A stretch of DNA of 64,000 nucleotides from Yponomeuta sedellus (GCA_934045075.1 OW203722.1:8277303-8341302); one strand, 5' to 3'; counted from the first letter of the stretch, positions 33,133-43,849 are shown. Numbers and translations are program-made. Notes: a model not told the origin generated them from the sequence alone.

Positions 33133-34395
33133 TAAGATAAGATAAGATAAGAATATTCTTTATTGTACACTGGAAAAACAACAAATACAAAACAATTGCA
33201 AATATACATAGTACAATTGGCGGCCTTATTGCTAAAAGCAATTTCTGCCAGACAACCTTACGATGGAAAGTTGCTGAAGGAAATTAGAAAGACGGGTAGC
33301 CAGTGCAAATTTGAATATTGATACATACTTATACTTAATAATAATACACTTACATACCGTTACTTATATAAACTTTTAATTTATTATAAACATACATATA
33401 TATATCTTATAATAAAGTTCTACATAAGACAAGGAAAGTACTAACCTACACACAAGAGGACAAAATTTTAACTGATACTGATAAATAAAGATCACGAACT
33501 CTGCTTTTGAAGACAGCTGGGGAAGGAGAGCGCCTTATTGAGACCGGCAGATTATTCCACAGTTGGGCGGCCCTTACCGCAAATGAGTTGCCCAAGAACC
33601 TCGTAGAGTGATTTGGCGTCTTCAGCATCAGAGTCAGGTCAGACCGCAGTGCCCGGCTATGGGAATCGCTGAGGTAAACAAAGCGCTCTTTGAGATAAGT
33701 CGGAGAGGCTGGATTGAACAGTACTGAATAAAGAAGTGAGAGGATGTGAGCATTCCTACGAGAACGAATGGAGAGCCACTTGAGCTTCGTGCGGTATTCG
33801 GACACGTGGTCATATTTGCGCAAGCCAAATATGAACCTTATAGCGAAGTTTTGGAGGCGCTCAAGTTTATTAAGTTGCTCTTCAGTCAAATCAAGATAGC
33901 TGGCATCAGCATAGTCGAGGAGCAACAGAGATTGCGCAAGTGCAATTTTGGTCGCAGTGGGCAGGAAATTCCGTAACCTTCTCAGAGAGGCCGCTGAAGC
34001 GAATATTTGCCGACTCACCTCCGCCAGCTGCGGAGAACAAGACCAGCACCTGTCGATAATGATCCCCAAGTTCTTTACCTTCTCACTGAACGGAATTATT
34101 ATATTGTCGAACTGCACCCGTGGGAGCTGTTCACACTTGACCCTCGAAACCATTCTAGGACTGCCAACCACAATCACCTGCGTCTTAGAGGGATTAACCC
34201 TCAAGCCATGACATGAACTCCATTCTAAAATGCGGTCCAGATCAGCATTTGTTTCAGCAATTGCCAAGGGCAGACTATCTACAGGACATTGCGTATAAAT
34301 TTGGAGATCGTCTGCATAAAGGTGGTAAGAAGAAGATAGATTTATGGATATACTATTGATGAAAATTGCAAAGAGAAAAGGAGACAACACATACC
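33133..34395 (-). mobile_element. LINE family F, 5'-truncated, with reverse transcriptase palm end
   Basis: One open minus-strand frame (33446-34395) encodes the end of a non-LTR reverse transcriptase. It starts abruptly at VLSPFLFAIFINSI (just after the usual GVPQGS of motif B), then YHLYADDLQIY (catalytic motif C with YADD), LRVNPSKTQVIVVGSPR, and LGIIIDRCWS. The carboxyl domain contains LNKLERLQNFAIRFIFGLRK. A few residues appear deleted at SLLLLDYADASYL. The 3' UTR follows and the element ends in a (TCTTA)n tail near 33133-33150. The missing 5' half is typical of incomplete target-primed reverse transcription. The clade resembles CR1/Jockey-type elements; I am not certain which. Almost no stops, so a recent insertion. 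Confidence 0.9.
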
Positions 34396-35370
34396 TATAA
34401 TTATCGGGATATATTATCAAGTATCAAATAAATAGGTTTGTGCTTATTTTAATAGGTTTGTCCTGATAACTGTATAATCAAATTAAAGAAAAACGATCAT
34501 TAACATAATGAAATATGTACCTAACTTAAAAAATCATAAAGATCCAGAAAGCGAATGTTTTTGTACATATGAATTTAACTACTATCTTACATTATGTTCT
34601 TGTATACTGGTTGTACCTATTGTTGTTTCTAGGTACCTATATCTACATCTGCGAGTTACTTTTATTTACACCCTGTAAATATTTATTAATTTTGAATTAG
34701 ATATGAGTAAGTAGTATGAATGCATAAGAATAATAAATGAAACACAAAATCGCAATAATTATTATTACTTAATACCAATCAACTAAATTGTCAATTTTCA
34801 TAGCGCGCCTATTTGGCTCCGCCCCTTTGAACATTTTTTCATTAAATTAATAAACTGACCTATTAAATGGTTAACTATTATTATCAAATATGATATTATG
34901 TATTATTATGTCAAATATGATAATTATATTATGTGGGTTGGTATTATTTGGAGAATTAATCGAAATAATTTGTAGCTACTGTACTAATGACAAAAACAAA
35001 TCGTAATCTGCGGAAGATAATCGATTTATTTGATGACAGATCTACTATTCTGAGTACGGAGCTGTTATTTTTGGAATAAACCTATTATTTTGAGAACAAT
35101 TTTTTTCTCAATGGATGAACTACGGATGATTATATAGATATTATCCATCTCTTTTTCTATGTACATATTGACATCAATTTGTTAATTTGTACCTGGCGAC
35201 ACTTTTTATTTTTCTGAAAATGAAAATATTTCGTGGCGATAGATCTATTAATTAGATGATTCCCTTTTATTTTTCAACATCGTTTTTTAGTAGTATAACA
35301 GGTTGTTAACTTAGCATATCTTTTTCCTAAACCTACGAATCCTTTCTCTAAAAAAAACATGTGGATTCTC
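34396..35370. other. Very AT-rich non-coding stretch
   Basis: No ORF or known repeat. Around 34870-34935 'ttattatcaaatatgatatt' and similar blocks repeat locally. Confidence 0.4.
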
Positions 35371-35374
35371 TAAA

Positions 35375-35740
35375 AAAAAAATTGACTGCGGCGATCACTG
35401 CGTCATTATCGTCGAATTTCTCGACTCTTAGATATTCTTCCAATGACGGAAATATATAAAAGTCACTAAGAGCAAGGTCTGGAGAATATGGATGGCAGTC
35501 ATGGCAGCTTTAGCCACACCGGCGTTTTTCGCGTAAGGTACTTCGTCCCACAACTTGCCCTGCGTACATATTTCCCTTAATAGTAGGTATGCCTCCATGA
35601 CTGATATATTCAATCATCATCACCCCTTGGCTGTCCCAAAAAAGAGAACCCATGATCTTGCCGGCGGATGGAACGGATTTGAATTTCTCAAAGGTCGGTG
35701 AGGATGGTTTCACCCGCAGAACATAAAGAAAGTCTTTTTT
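35375..35740 (-). pseudogene. mariner transposase remnant
   Basis: Minus-strand reading gives VKPSSPTFEKFKSVPSAGKI, then MGSLFWDSQGVMMIEYISHG (the block holding the second catalytic Asp region of mariner transposases). After frame changes come KAGVAKAAMTAIH and HPYSPDLALSDFYIFPSLEE, corresponding to the mariner hallmark PYSPDLAPSDYxLFPxLK. Part of the segment carrying the HDNAPAH block is missing. Terminal inverted repeats were not located, so only the catalytic middle and end survive. By motif it sits closest to the mariner/irritans groups. Confidence 0.8.
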
Positions 35741-36064
35741 ATGTTCTGTGGTCTCACCTCAAAGATTGTTATTTTGTTTCAGGGAGGAGCATAAACTCCT
35801 AACGTATCTTGCAAGTTTTGAGCGAACTTACATTTTTTTCATTTTCTATTACTCGTTGCGACAGAATGCAAGTAGGTAAGAAATAGAAGGTTCTTTGATT
35901 GAGAATATTGAAGAAAAACAAAAGAGCATCAAACTTTTTTTTATTTTACTACGTCGACAAATAAGTGGAATATACCTGCCAGTATTTTCTTGTTCTCTAT
36001 CCAAGGAGTTTATAGCTACTTCATTCTCACTACTTATTGAACACCTCTGGTAAATCGGTAGGTA

Positions 36065-36277
36065 CAGTGCGTTCACATTAACTTGACGCGTGAGAGAATT
36101 GGTAACAAGGACATAACATGTGAATTAGCTTTTGGACCTAATCGGAAGATGGTAAAACAAGCCCTCAATCCTTTTATTTTCCCCAAGTAATGGGAATGAT
36201 TTCTTATTTAACATGGTAACAGTAAACATCTCAGTGCTACTAATTCTCTCACGGGTCAAGTTAATGTGAACGCACTG
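36065..36277. mobile_element. Tc1/mariner-type MITE (213 bp)
   Basis: Ends CAGTGCGTTCACATTAACTT and its complement form inverted repeats of about 38 bp with one mismatch. TA flanks both sides (36063-36064, 36278-36279). The interior lacks a transposase, though it repeats short 'ggtaaca' motifs inside the arms. Confidence 0.9.
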
Positions 36278-37335
36278 TACATTTATTGTAGTTTGGTAAT
36301 TTTTTTTCTTGCCATCATTGATGATGACCAAATCACCGCCGAACTTTTACTAAACTGTCTGTGGGTTTTCCTACTCTTTTTCAGTACGTAGGTAGGTACG
36401 AGCTCGATTGTGGTTTGTGAAATTGTGACTAATATAATTTACGATTGGGTGACTTTAACTACTCTGAATCATGCTATTAAAACTTCGCAAACTGGCTCTT
36501 AATAAAAATACTTACTTAATATACTATAAGTAGCATCGTGTTTTGAAAATAGTTAAAAAAGTGTGGCATGTTTCATATTTGTTAACACGGTTTTATTATG
36601 TAGTCAACTTGTATTAAACTGACAAACTATGTTACTATGTCGTAAATATGTACTTATAACAAATCTATGAATTCAGTTTTGAACTTTTAACCTACTTATA
36701 AAAGTCAGTATCAATTTGAAACTTTGCAAGTGTATCTACTAAACATTACGGAATGAGGTTCTTAGAACTTAATTAGCCTAGATTCTTTTCGACTTTTTCC
36801 TGCATCAGGAACAAATGCGTGTAATTTTATTTTCTTCAAACTTCTGTTTAGGTCCGGATATAAGTATAAAGCCGAGTATTTATTAAAAGAAGTTCAATAT
36901 ATTATTATAAATTTTAAAAAGGGAGTCCGATTTTCACGAAGAAAGTAAAATTAATCATTCAAAACTTTTCAGAAAGTACAGTCTTATTACTCATGGCATG
37001 CTGCATGCATGTCTAATTAATCTCACTGCGATGCGACGGCAAAACATTTGCAAAAGGCCTAAACTTTAGATCATCATTATCATCAACTACTTGGAAGTAG
37101 AGTATTATAAGTCCATGGGTATAATTATATAGGTAAACAGTAAAATTAGCACTTAAATGGTACTTTTGGCTGCAATAAACAAAAAAAATAAGCAAAACAA
37201 AAAAAAGGAACTTCGCACAAACCTGGCGGACGTTGATAATCCCGGTGAATAGTAGCGACACTGGTATAAAAAACATATAATCACTGTATTATTCTGATGA
37301 GACTTAACGTATACGTAATAGGTAATAACTGCACT
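36278..37335. other. AT-rich non-coding stretch
   Basis: No exon recognised. If the first exon proposed at 37339-37367 is real, this is its first intron (minus strand). Confidence 0.35.
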
Positions 37336-37338
37336 CAC

Positions 37339-37367
37339 TGGAGATTGACGCGGGAAGATCCTTCCAT
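37339..37367 (-). CDS. Candidate first coding exon of an unknown gene (weak)
   Basis: On the minus strand an ATG (37365-37367) opens nine codons (MEGSSRVNL) plus two bases, ending at a strong donor, CCA|gtgagtgc. It sits directly downstream of a CpG-rich block with recognisable promoter motifs, which is what raises it above background. No second exon could be identified in the repeat-rich sequence to its left, so the product is unknown. Chance occurrence of an ATG before a donor is quite possible. Confidence 0.3.
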
Positions 37368-37510
37368 CAGGAAGTCTTGAGCGGTTTGAGGCTGGCTCGG
37401 GGGTTTAGTTCCGCGCATGCGCGCCGCCGCTCAGGGCGTGACCTAGACCCTGAAAACAACACCCTCCCGCCTACGCTCACCGCGTTGCCATGGTTACTTT
37501 TGCGAAATGC
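37368..37510 (-). promoter_or_regulatory. CpG-rich promoter candidate with NRF-1 and X-box motifs
   Basis: 37412-37423 is a full match to the NRF-1 consensus (CGCGCATGCGCG). 37484-37497 read on the minus strand is GTAACCATGGCAAC, fitting the classical RFX X-box (GTNRCC, spacer, RGYAAC). They lie about 45 and 117 bp upstream of the ATG at 37367. In animals NRF-1 sites mark housekeeping-type promoters and X-boxes near the ATG are typical of ciliary genes. The motif matches are seen; the function is inferred. Confidence 0.4.
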
Positions 37511-37959
37511 ATCCGCAACACTCGCTGAAACTCCACTTCAACACACATTTTATTCTTTTACAGGACAGTTTCCGATCAATAAGTGACACGTTTAGTAATG
37601 GATTTCACCTGCGGGACATTTAAGAGCAGTAGAGCACAAATGATGTTATAGGGAAAACTGGATGACTACCTACAGAGTGCGCATCGCCCCACCCAGGCCG
37701 CTTGCTTGGGCTGGCATTGGTGTTCTTGGAAGTATGGTGTGGGGAAAGATGACCTTCCGGGTGAATATAGAAAATTATTGATGTGCAGTAAGCTGAGGCA
37801 GAAGGGCGGAAGTAAAACTAATTTGCAGACTCGGCGTAATTGGAAGGAAATAAATAGGTATCTAAATTTGTTTGAGCGAAGGATCTAGTCCGGGCCTATT
37901 TCCTCGGATCAGATTATGGACACTTATAATGTGCTGAAATAATATAAGGTAGATCATCA
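37511..37959. other. Non-coding stretch
   Basis: A 60-codon plus frame at 37706-37888 (with GKDDLPGEYRKLL) resembles nothing I can name. It may be decayed LINE sequence. Confidence 0.3.
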
Positions 37960-38108
37960 TCATCAACCCTTTATGCTCCCACCGAGGGGTACGGGTCTCT
38001 TCTTTGAGGAAGGTATAGGCCATACTCCACCACGGGGGCCAAGTCCGCATTGGTGGAGGCTGGCAAGACTAGTGGCTGGTCTTACTAGCTGTCAGAAGTT
38101 TTCAAGCC
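37960..38108 (+). repeat. Family A repeat, truncated
   Basis: 'catcatcaaccctttatgct', 'ccatactccaccacgggggc' and 'cagaagttttcaagccgcg' follow the family order; the 3' third is absent. Confidence 0.8.
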
Positions 38109-38159
38109 GCGAAGGGAGGTACTTAGATAAATATGATTAGATTCCAAATTACTCTCACC

Positions 38160-39370
38160 TGATATAGGTATAGAACAGGATTTGCAACTTGCCATGATCC
38201 TGACAAACGTCGGGTACTTTTATCTTGCCCTTCCTTTAAAATATCCTCTTATTGGTCGACGTATGTCCACCGGGCCTGCCGGCTGTTCCACTTACCTACA
38301 TTAGCTCGATGAACTTTCGTCAATGTTTCTTCCTTCACCCTCTCCAGGTCTAAACCAATGCAAAGTACTTGTCACTACACCCTCTTCCTCTTTCCGTCCA
38401 TACGTCATTCAAAGTAACACCACACATAATTCTAAAGTAACTCATTTCTGTGGCAAGTAACTAATTTCTATGGCTACTTCTTCTTCTCGATTGTTCTGCC
38501 TTGCCCAACTCTCACTAATATAACTAGTGTTTTGACTAGCATTGCAATATGGTATCTCGCTCTTTTGAAGATATTTTGACTCCTCGATAGAAGGTTGCGA
38601 GATACTGTTTTGTGCACTATTTTCCGTTTTTGCCCTTATTTCCATTATTATTACTATTAGTTAATACACAAGCAGCTTTAAGCTGCGGATTCTATATCAC
38701 CATACTTCAAATCTCTCGTACACAATAACACCATTCCGACTCTAGTGATTATCTTGCACTCAGTAATTTCATCATCTCTTTCCCTGCATCAGAGAAGAGA
38801 TAATCTGGGCAAAGCTGTGGCAATCCTAACAGGCCACTGCTAACTGAACAGTCATATCTACAACATGGGACTAACCGACAGCTCGCTTTGCCGGTTATGT
38901 CTCAAAGAAGAACAAACACCTGCCCAAGTGACCTTTCACTGTGAAGGCGTGGAAAAGCAACGGACTACCACCATCGGGAAGCTGGGATCTCTTCAGAAGG
39001 CCCGCAACGACATCAGAGCATGCTGGCTTCCTAGAAAGAGATAGGCTAGCTGGAGTCAAATCACAGCTTCACTACGTAGGTACAATGGGCTAACCGTGAC
39101 GCTAAGTGCGGAAATCACTCTAACTAACTAGGTACCGCTGTCGTTCATCTTACTTAGGCACATTCATATTCATTCATATTCTTTTAAATGCGCCATACAT
39201 TAATTTTAGGTACCTACCTACTTGTAGAATTGCAGGTGTTCCGACGATGCGAACAAAACCTTATCGGCGGCGTGGTAAAGAAAGACAGGTACGTCGTTTC
39301 ATCCTAATCATTGTCTTTTAAATCAGCCAGGCAGCTGTGGATGAAATGGTTCAACAATCATCGGGATAGG
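38160..39370 (-). pseudogene. LINE family G remnant, interrupted
   Basis: Minus-strand blocks match the intact copy at 57371-58610 in the same order. 38195-38640 covers the carboxyl region ('tgccatgatcctgacaaacg', 'tcattcaaagtaacacca'). 38740-38800 has 'ttatcttgcactcagtaatt'. 39232-39365 has 'gttccgacgatgcgaacaaa' and 'aggcagctgtggatgaa', near the YADD region. Many substitutions and indels. A fragment of another LINE (38830-39130) splits it. Confidence 0.7.
38830..39130 (+). mobile_element. LINE family H fragment
   Basis: Plus strand reads AVAILTGHC, then NMGLTDSSLCRLCLKEEQTP and AQVTFHCEGVEKQRTTTIGK. This is the cysteine-rich region that follows the RNase H domain in Jockey/R1-like LINE proteins (CxxC...HxxxxC). 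A related fragment lies reversed at 49305-49700. It sits within the family G remnant. Confidence 0.7.
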
Positions 39371-40078
39371 GGGAGGTACGTCACAGACAGGTAATTAATT
39401 TTTCGAGGTGTCCCATTAATGATCACGGGTCAATCAGTTCTTCTTGAAATAGACTGACCGGTTTACAAGGTCTAACAAAACATAACACACAATTTTCAAC
39501 TGTTGAGGTATCAGTCTTACTTACATGACCTCAGGCCGTTCAGTTTTCCTGGATGACAAAATGATAGTTAGAAAGTTCTTACATTTTACGTGTGAAAAAT
39601 TACATAAAGCCACCGGTTTTCAATGTCACAATTAATTTTAATTTGCTTCCCCTAGCAACGAAAATGTTTTACCAGTTTTACTGAAGAAAACGTTATACTA
39701 TGTGTAATGTTTATTAGCAGGAGACGTGGTTTTGCGATGTCGCCTGCGCCACGATACCACGATGACCAGCAGTAACAACTTTGACGTTCATTAAGTAAAC
39801 ATTTCGTGTTTACAATAAATCAAAATATTTCAATTGAATTTAATTGAATCATGGATGTTTTAGCCACTTTTTGCCTACTTCTTATTTTGTTGCGCGCTTA
39901 CAAACTAACGTGGAATTTCGGTAGTTTGCTCGTGATAGGTAACACGCCGCAGAGGAGCTCCAGAGTAGCAGAGTAACATTGCCACCCGTCCGGATAAAGT
40001 CGGCAGTGTTAGGCTTCTTGGACCTCTTTTCCGACCTTTGACTGCGTCTGGCTCGTTCGGCTTATGTTAAGCTGGGTA
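39371..40078. other. Non-coding stretch
   Basis: No gene recognised. 39720-39780 is locally GC-rich. Confidence 0.35.
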
Positions 40079-40234
40079 CTGATCAACGTAACGAGGTGTA
40101 ATGTAACATGTTACACAGCGAGCGTTCGTGCTGTCAGCACGTAGTGTTACAGGGAAACCAGCGAGTGTGCAGCAGTTTGAGTGCTCCACCCGGCGGTCGG
40201 CGAATGTTACTTTACACCTCGTAACGTTGGTCAG
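40079..40234. mobile_element. Tc1/mariner-type MITE (156 bp)
   Basis: Ends 'ctgatcaacgtaacgaggtg' and, reversed, 'ctgaccaacgttacgaggtg' form imperfect inverted repeats of about 33 bp. TA lies at both flanks (40077-40078, 40235-40236). The interior is GC-rich and non-coding. Confidence 0.85.
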
Positions 40235-40587
40235 TACAGTCGACAGCACGTCAATCTTCACATTTTAGTTGCAAAGTCGCCCGTAACGCAACGGAGTAGA
40301 GTGCATGGGTGTATACCATGATGTGCTGTCCACTGTACCAGCTTTAGGCTTTTTGTCACTGCAATCGGTAGAGAACGAGCGCGCGAGACGAGATTTGCTG
40401 ACTCGCAACAAAACGAAGGTTCACAAAAGTCTGCCCTTTAAATGTGTTGTATTCGATATTTTTCCTTAATGTCTGTCTTTAGGACTCTAAAGTCCGGCGT
40501 TATTGACGGGTAAGATTAATTGCTCTGAAGGTAAGACTGACTTTTTGATTTTTAGAGATGGCAACCTACTTAAAGACTTGATAAACT

Positions 40588-40935
40588 TGACTGCCTCGTT
40601 GGTCTAGCCGTTAAGGGGCATCGGTACCATGAAAGAGGTCGTGGGTTCGACTCCCGCTGGGGTCGCCGTACCCACAGTCTGGGTGTATTTTCATGTTTGT
40701 GACGTTCTTGCCTGATTATCATAGCATAATAAATACATAGATAACATCCAAGAACCGAGACAAACTAGAGAAGTTCGTTTCCTAGTTTAACCCGGGTCTT
40801 GGATGTTATCTATGTATTTATTGTATTAAATCTATCGTCGAGTTAGCACCTATAACACAAGTCATTTAGTTGTACTTAGTATATGTAGGGCTAACGAGAT
40901 CTGTGTAATATGTCCATGAATATTTATTATTATTA
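40588..40935 (+). repeat. SINE family C with internal inverted segment
   Basis: Forward tRNA-like head at 40588-40665 (box-B match 'gggttcgactcccg'). Then 40728-40797 carries the middle block in reverse orientation ('atacatagataacatccaag'). From 40797 the same block runs forward again ('cttggatgttatctatgtat') to the tail 'ggctaacgagatctgtgtaa' and a (TTA)n end. The two facing copies make a hairpin of about 25 bp arms. Confidence 0.8.
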
Positions 40936-41149
40936 TACACTACACCCTGTGACTTGCGGAGCCGGATCGATATCTACAATTCTAGAGTGTTCTTTTATGA
41001 TGACGCAACCCCCCACCTAGATGATTGCAATTTTGATATTCGCCGAGAAGAATTTTATAGAAATAGTTTGTTGTATTTATAATTGTTATGAGCAGTAGAG
41101 TATTGCGAGGTAGGCAGAGTCAGACTGGTCACGATCCTGACATAGATAC

Positions 41150-41410
41150 CTAATAATGATATTGGCCTTTTTGCATCTACTTAATGAGATGATTTATACA
41201 GCGTCCAGTGGTATCTTCACTCACACCAGATGGGTGAAGGGACCACTCCGACGCTGTAGTGCCTGGGACATGGTTTTATAGATGGTGTAGGCTTGCCCAG
41301 CACTATAACATCCTGACAGCTTAGTCAGCCTAGCCCACAGGAAAGACTAGTCAATACGTGCGGAGTCAACCAAGCCGCGGGTTTCCTCACGATGACAGTT
41401 AGCGTGGCAT
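41150..41410 (-). repeat. Family D SINE body
   Basis: Close match to 47425-47680 ('tggcctttttgcatctactt', 'gggaccactccgacgctgta', 'gccgcgggtttcctcacgat'). The head is missing; the family B copy begins at its end. Confidence 0.85.
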
Positions 41411-41640
41411 GACATCTGGCCTGCCTGCACGTAAAACAGAGAGAGAATAGTGTAAATAGGTTCGAAATTTCACTGATGAGTTGCCCATTGGCTCAATTGG
41501 TAGAGCGCTGGCACGGATAGCCAGAGGTTATGGGTTCGAATCCCGGCATGGGTGAGATTTTTAGCCTCTAAATAGGTTTTTAAATTTGTCCTTAGCACGG
41601 GGCATTAAAAATTAAAATAGTATATATAGTCTTAGATAGA
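41411..41640 (+). repeat. tRNA-headed SINE, family B
   Basis: Long copy including the upstream leader 'agagagaatagtgtaaatag', box A 'tggctcaattggtagagcgc', box B 'ggttcgaatcc' and the 'tagcctctaaataggttttt' body. Confidence 0.9.
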
Positions 41641-41664
41641 TAAATATTTATTGTACCTACAAAG

Positions 41665-41770
41665 CAGTGGTTGCCCAGTGGGTAGAACAGTGGTCTCGGA
41701 AGCGCAGACGCAGGTTGCATTTCCAGTGCTGGCATATACCTAGGACTTTGTTTATTTTCTATTTCAAAAG
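41665..41770 (+). repeat. Family D SINE head
   Basis: 'gcagtggttgcccagtgggt' followed by a degenerate box B ('aggttgcatttccagtgc') and 'ggactttgtttattttc'. Only the head region is present. Confidence 0.65.
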
Positions 41771-41900
41771 TTTCATAAATCTGCAATACCTCCCACTCTG
41801 CAAAGAACCTCGTGAAGGAACCGTGGGCTAGGCCAACCAATGGCCTCGCAGATGTACGTACGTAACTTTGAAAATAAACAAAGTGATTGGCACATAGTTC

Positions 41901-42549
41901 TATATTAAACGGGTCTAATCGCGATTATTTATTAGATTAATAAGGCCGACTTGCGTGACATTTTGCTTAACTTAATTTTAAATAAAATTAACTAAACACG
42001 TTTACTCTGCTAAATTTCGTTAAACTAATCTTAAATTAGAATCGTCCTGCACAACACTTGTCATTCCGTTATTTAGCTAAATTTAGGACGAATGCGTGTC
42101 TGTAAAGCAGGCTTTGAGTTCCGTTTTACGTCTGAACGTATTTCCGCTAGCAAAAATGAAGTTTGTTAGAGATTAAATCTGCATGGAACGAGACAAGTTA
42201 CAAAAAGGAAACAAAACTTTCAAAATTTCATTCTGCGCAACAACTGTTCCTTTTATTTTGTTTGGTTCTTTGTTTGAAAATGTTGACATGTTGACACTGA
42301 ACAGCTGTGTGAAAGTAAGATGGCGCTAAATATGGTTAGCAGAGTTAAATAGCCAATCTCGGCTGTTTAAATATGACAGTCGCCTAAACATAATTAAGAA
42401 CAAAATGTGTGCAAGTCGTTAATTTTAGTTAAGAACCTAATTTTTATTAACTCGTATTTAACAATATTTAAAAGTGTTACGCAAGTCGCCCTAAACGTTT
42501 AATTACGTTTTACCTAATAAACAATCGCGATTAGACCCGTTTAATATAT
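41901..42549. mobile_element. Nested foldback elements
   Basis: Outer inverted ends of about 30 bp ('tattaaacgggtctaatcgc' at both termini). Inside them a second pair 'cgacttgcgtgacatttt' (41947 on) and, reversed, 'cgacttgcgtaacactttt' (ending 42490). This looks like one element inserted in another, or a complex foldback. No ORF inside. Confidence 0.75.
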
Positions 42550-43010
42550 AGGTAACTATGTATGAGTATCGCGAATCATTAAGAAAAACTGATTGGTACA
42601 TGTCCGCATCGGTACATGGGAATCGAACCTGGGTCTTTTGCTTACGAGTTCAGTATTCTACTCCCGGCTTGGTTGGCTCCTGTCTCGGTTGGTGTCTTTC
42701 CTGTGCACGAGGCCGACTAAGAGCTCAGGATGATATAGGCGCTGGAAGGCCTAGTCCAGCGCCCGAGTGTATTCTTCACTCTTTAGTGTAAGCGAAGATG
42801 CCAGTCGACCGCAGTACAAAACTGGACGCTATATAAATCATCTCATTACGTACATGCAAAGGTCAAAGTAATTGCACACTAGTAGGTAAGTTACAGAGAT
42901 AAAGCACTTAATATCTAGTTCTTAATAGTACACCATAGGCAGTCTTATCGATAAACGCGATCTCTTTCAGGCAACCTTAGGATGGACGGGACGACAGTAT
43001 CTCTGTGGAC
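42550..43010. repeat. Rearranged family D SINE and LINE tail
   Basis: 42590-42650 is the family D head reversed ('tacatgggaatcgaacctgg'). From 42665 to 42860 the body runs forward ('ggcttggttggctcctgtct', 'aaatcatctcattacgtaca'). 42890-43010 is a LINE 3' end ('agtcttatcgataaacgcga', 'ggcaaccttaggatggac'). Confidence 0.7.
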
Positions 43011-43224
43011 AGGACTGAAAGAAGATGAGAGTGGATGGTGCACATACCTTTTTCGCATCATACCATTGGTAGTGGTACGGAATCATCGGTGCACAGTTTC
43101 GGCTCCGACTTGGCCGGCCTTCATTGGTAACAATCATCATCATCATAGATTCTGTCGTTTAATACAGAAACAGACTTTTGCAATAGTTAGTTTTCCGAGT
43201 ACGTATATGGCAATAACTAACCAG

Positions 43225-43412
43225 AGGTAATATTATTTTTAATGCACTAACCCGTGCTAAGGACAATTTTAAAAACCTATTTAGAGGCTAAAAATTTCAC
43301 CCATGCCGGGATTGAACTGAACTCAAAAGAGCGCTGGCACGGATAGCCGTGCCAGCGGGTTCGAATCCCGGCATGGGTGACATTTTTAGCCTCTAAATAG
43401 GTTTGTAACCAG
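43225..43412. repeat. Head-to-head family B SINEs forming a palindrome
   Basis: A reversed tail and body ('cctatttagaggctaaaaat') meets a forward head and body ('gttcgaatcccggcatgggt', 'tagcctctaaataggttt') around 'gctggcacggatagccgtgccagc'. The two halves are nearly complementary. Confidence 0.85.
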
Positions 43413-43647
43413 AGGTAGTTTTTTATTCGTACATGACGACACAGAATTACCTACCCATAAAGGAAAAAATGGATTGAAGTAAAATAAAATGCAAATAACG
43501 TTTTCGGTAATTTAATAAAATTTTCTCGATATAAGAATATGTCCGATTCCATCTATATAATACAAAGCGTTTCAAAAAGGGAAAATACCTACAATTATAA
43601 AATACAACCTTCCGTACCTTCATTTGGACTTCTGTCCCTGTTTACAG

Positions 43648-43849
43648 TTAGCTCCGCAGGCTGTACAGTTTTTTAATGTTTTGAAACAATTCAAAGATGC
43701 GACGCCTAAATTAAAAGAAATATGTATCAGTTTGGCCACTCAGAAGAAATTAATTATTCGAAAAGAATCGAAGAGATATTGTCAGTATATTTTAAGAGAA
43801 ATGCAGTGTGTATAGAAAGAAAAGGTTTTAAAGTACACTATTAAATAAA
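43648..43849 (+). CDS. Candidate terminal exon of an unknown gene (weak)
   Basis: A good acceptor (cttctgtccctgtttacag) precedes an open frame from 43648 to the stop at 43813-43815, 55 residues. It contains QAVQFFNVLKQF, ATPKLKEICISLATQKKLII and RYCQYILREMQCV, a basic and probably helical segment. An AATAAA at 43844-43849, only 29 nt after the stop, completes a plausible 3' end. No domain is recognisable and no upstream exon was identified. If real, the gene is on the plus strand and converges on eIF5B, whose stop is 2.9 kb away. It could also be the end of a decayed mobile ORF. Confidence 0.35.

Noticed and set aside
37013..37276. Hydrophobic 87-codon minus frame, possibly a membrane protein
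   Set aside because: Hydrophobicity follows from T-rich sequence; no flanking splice sites or homology.
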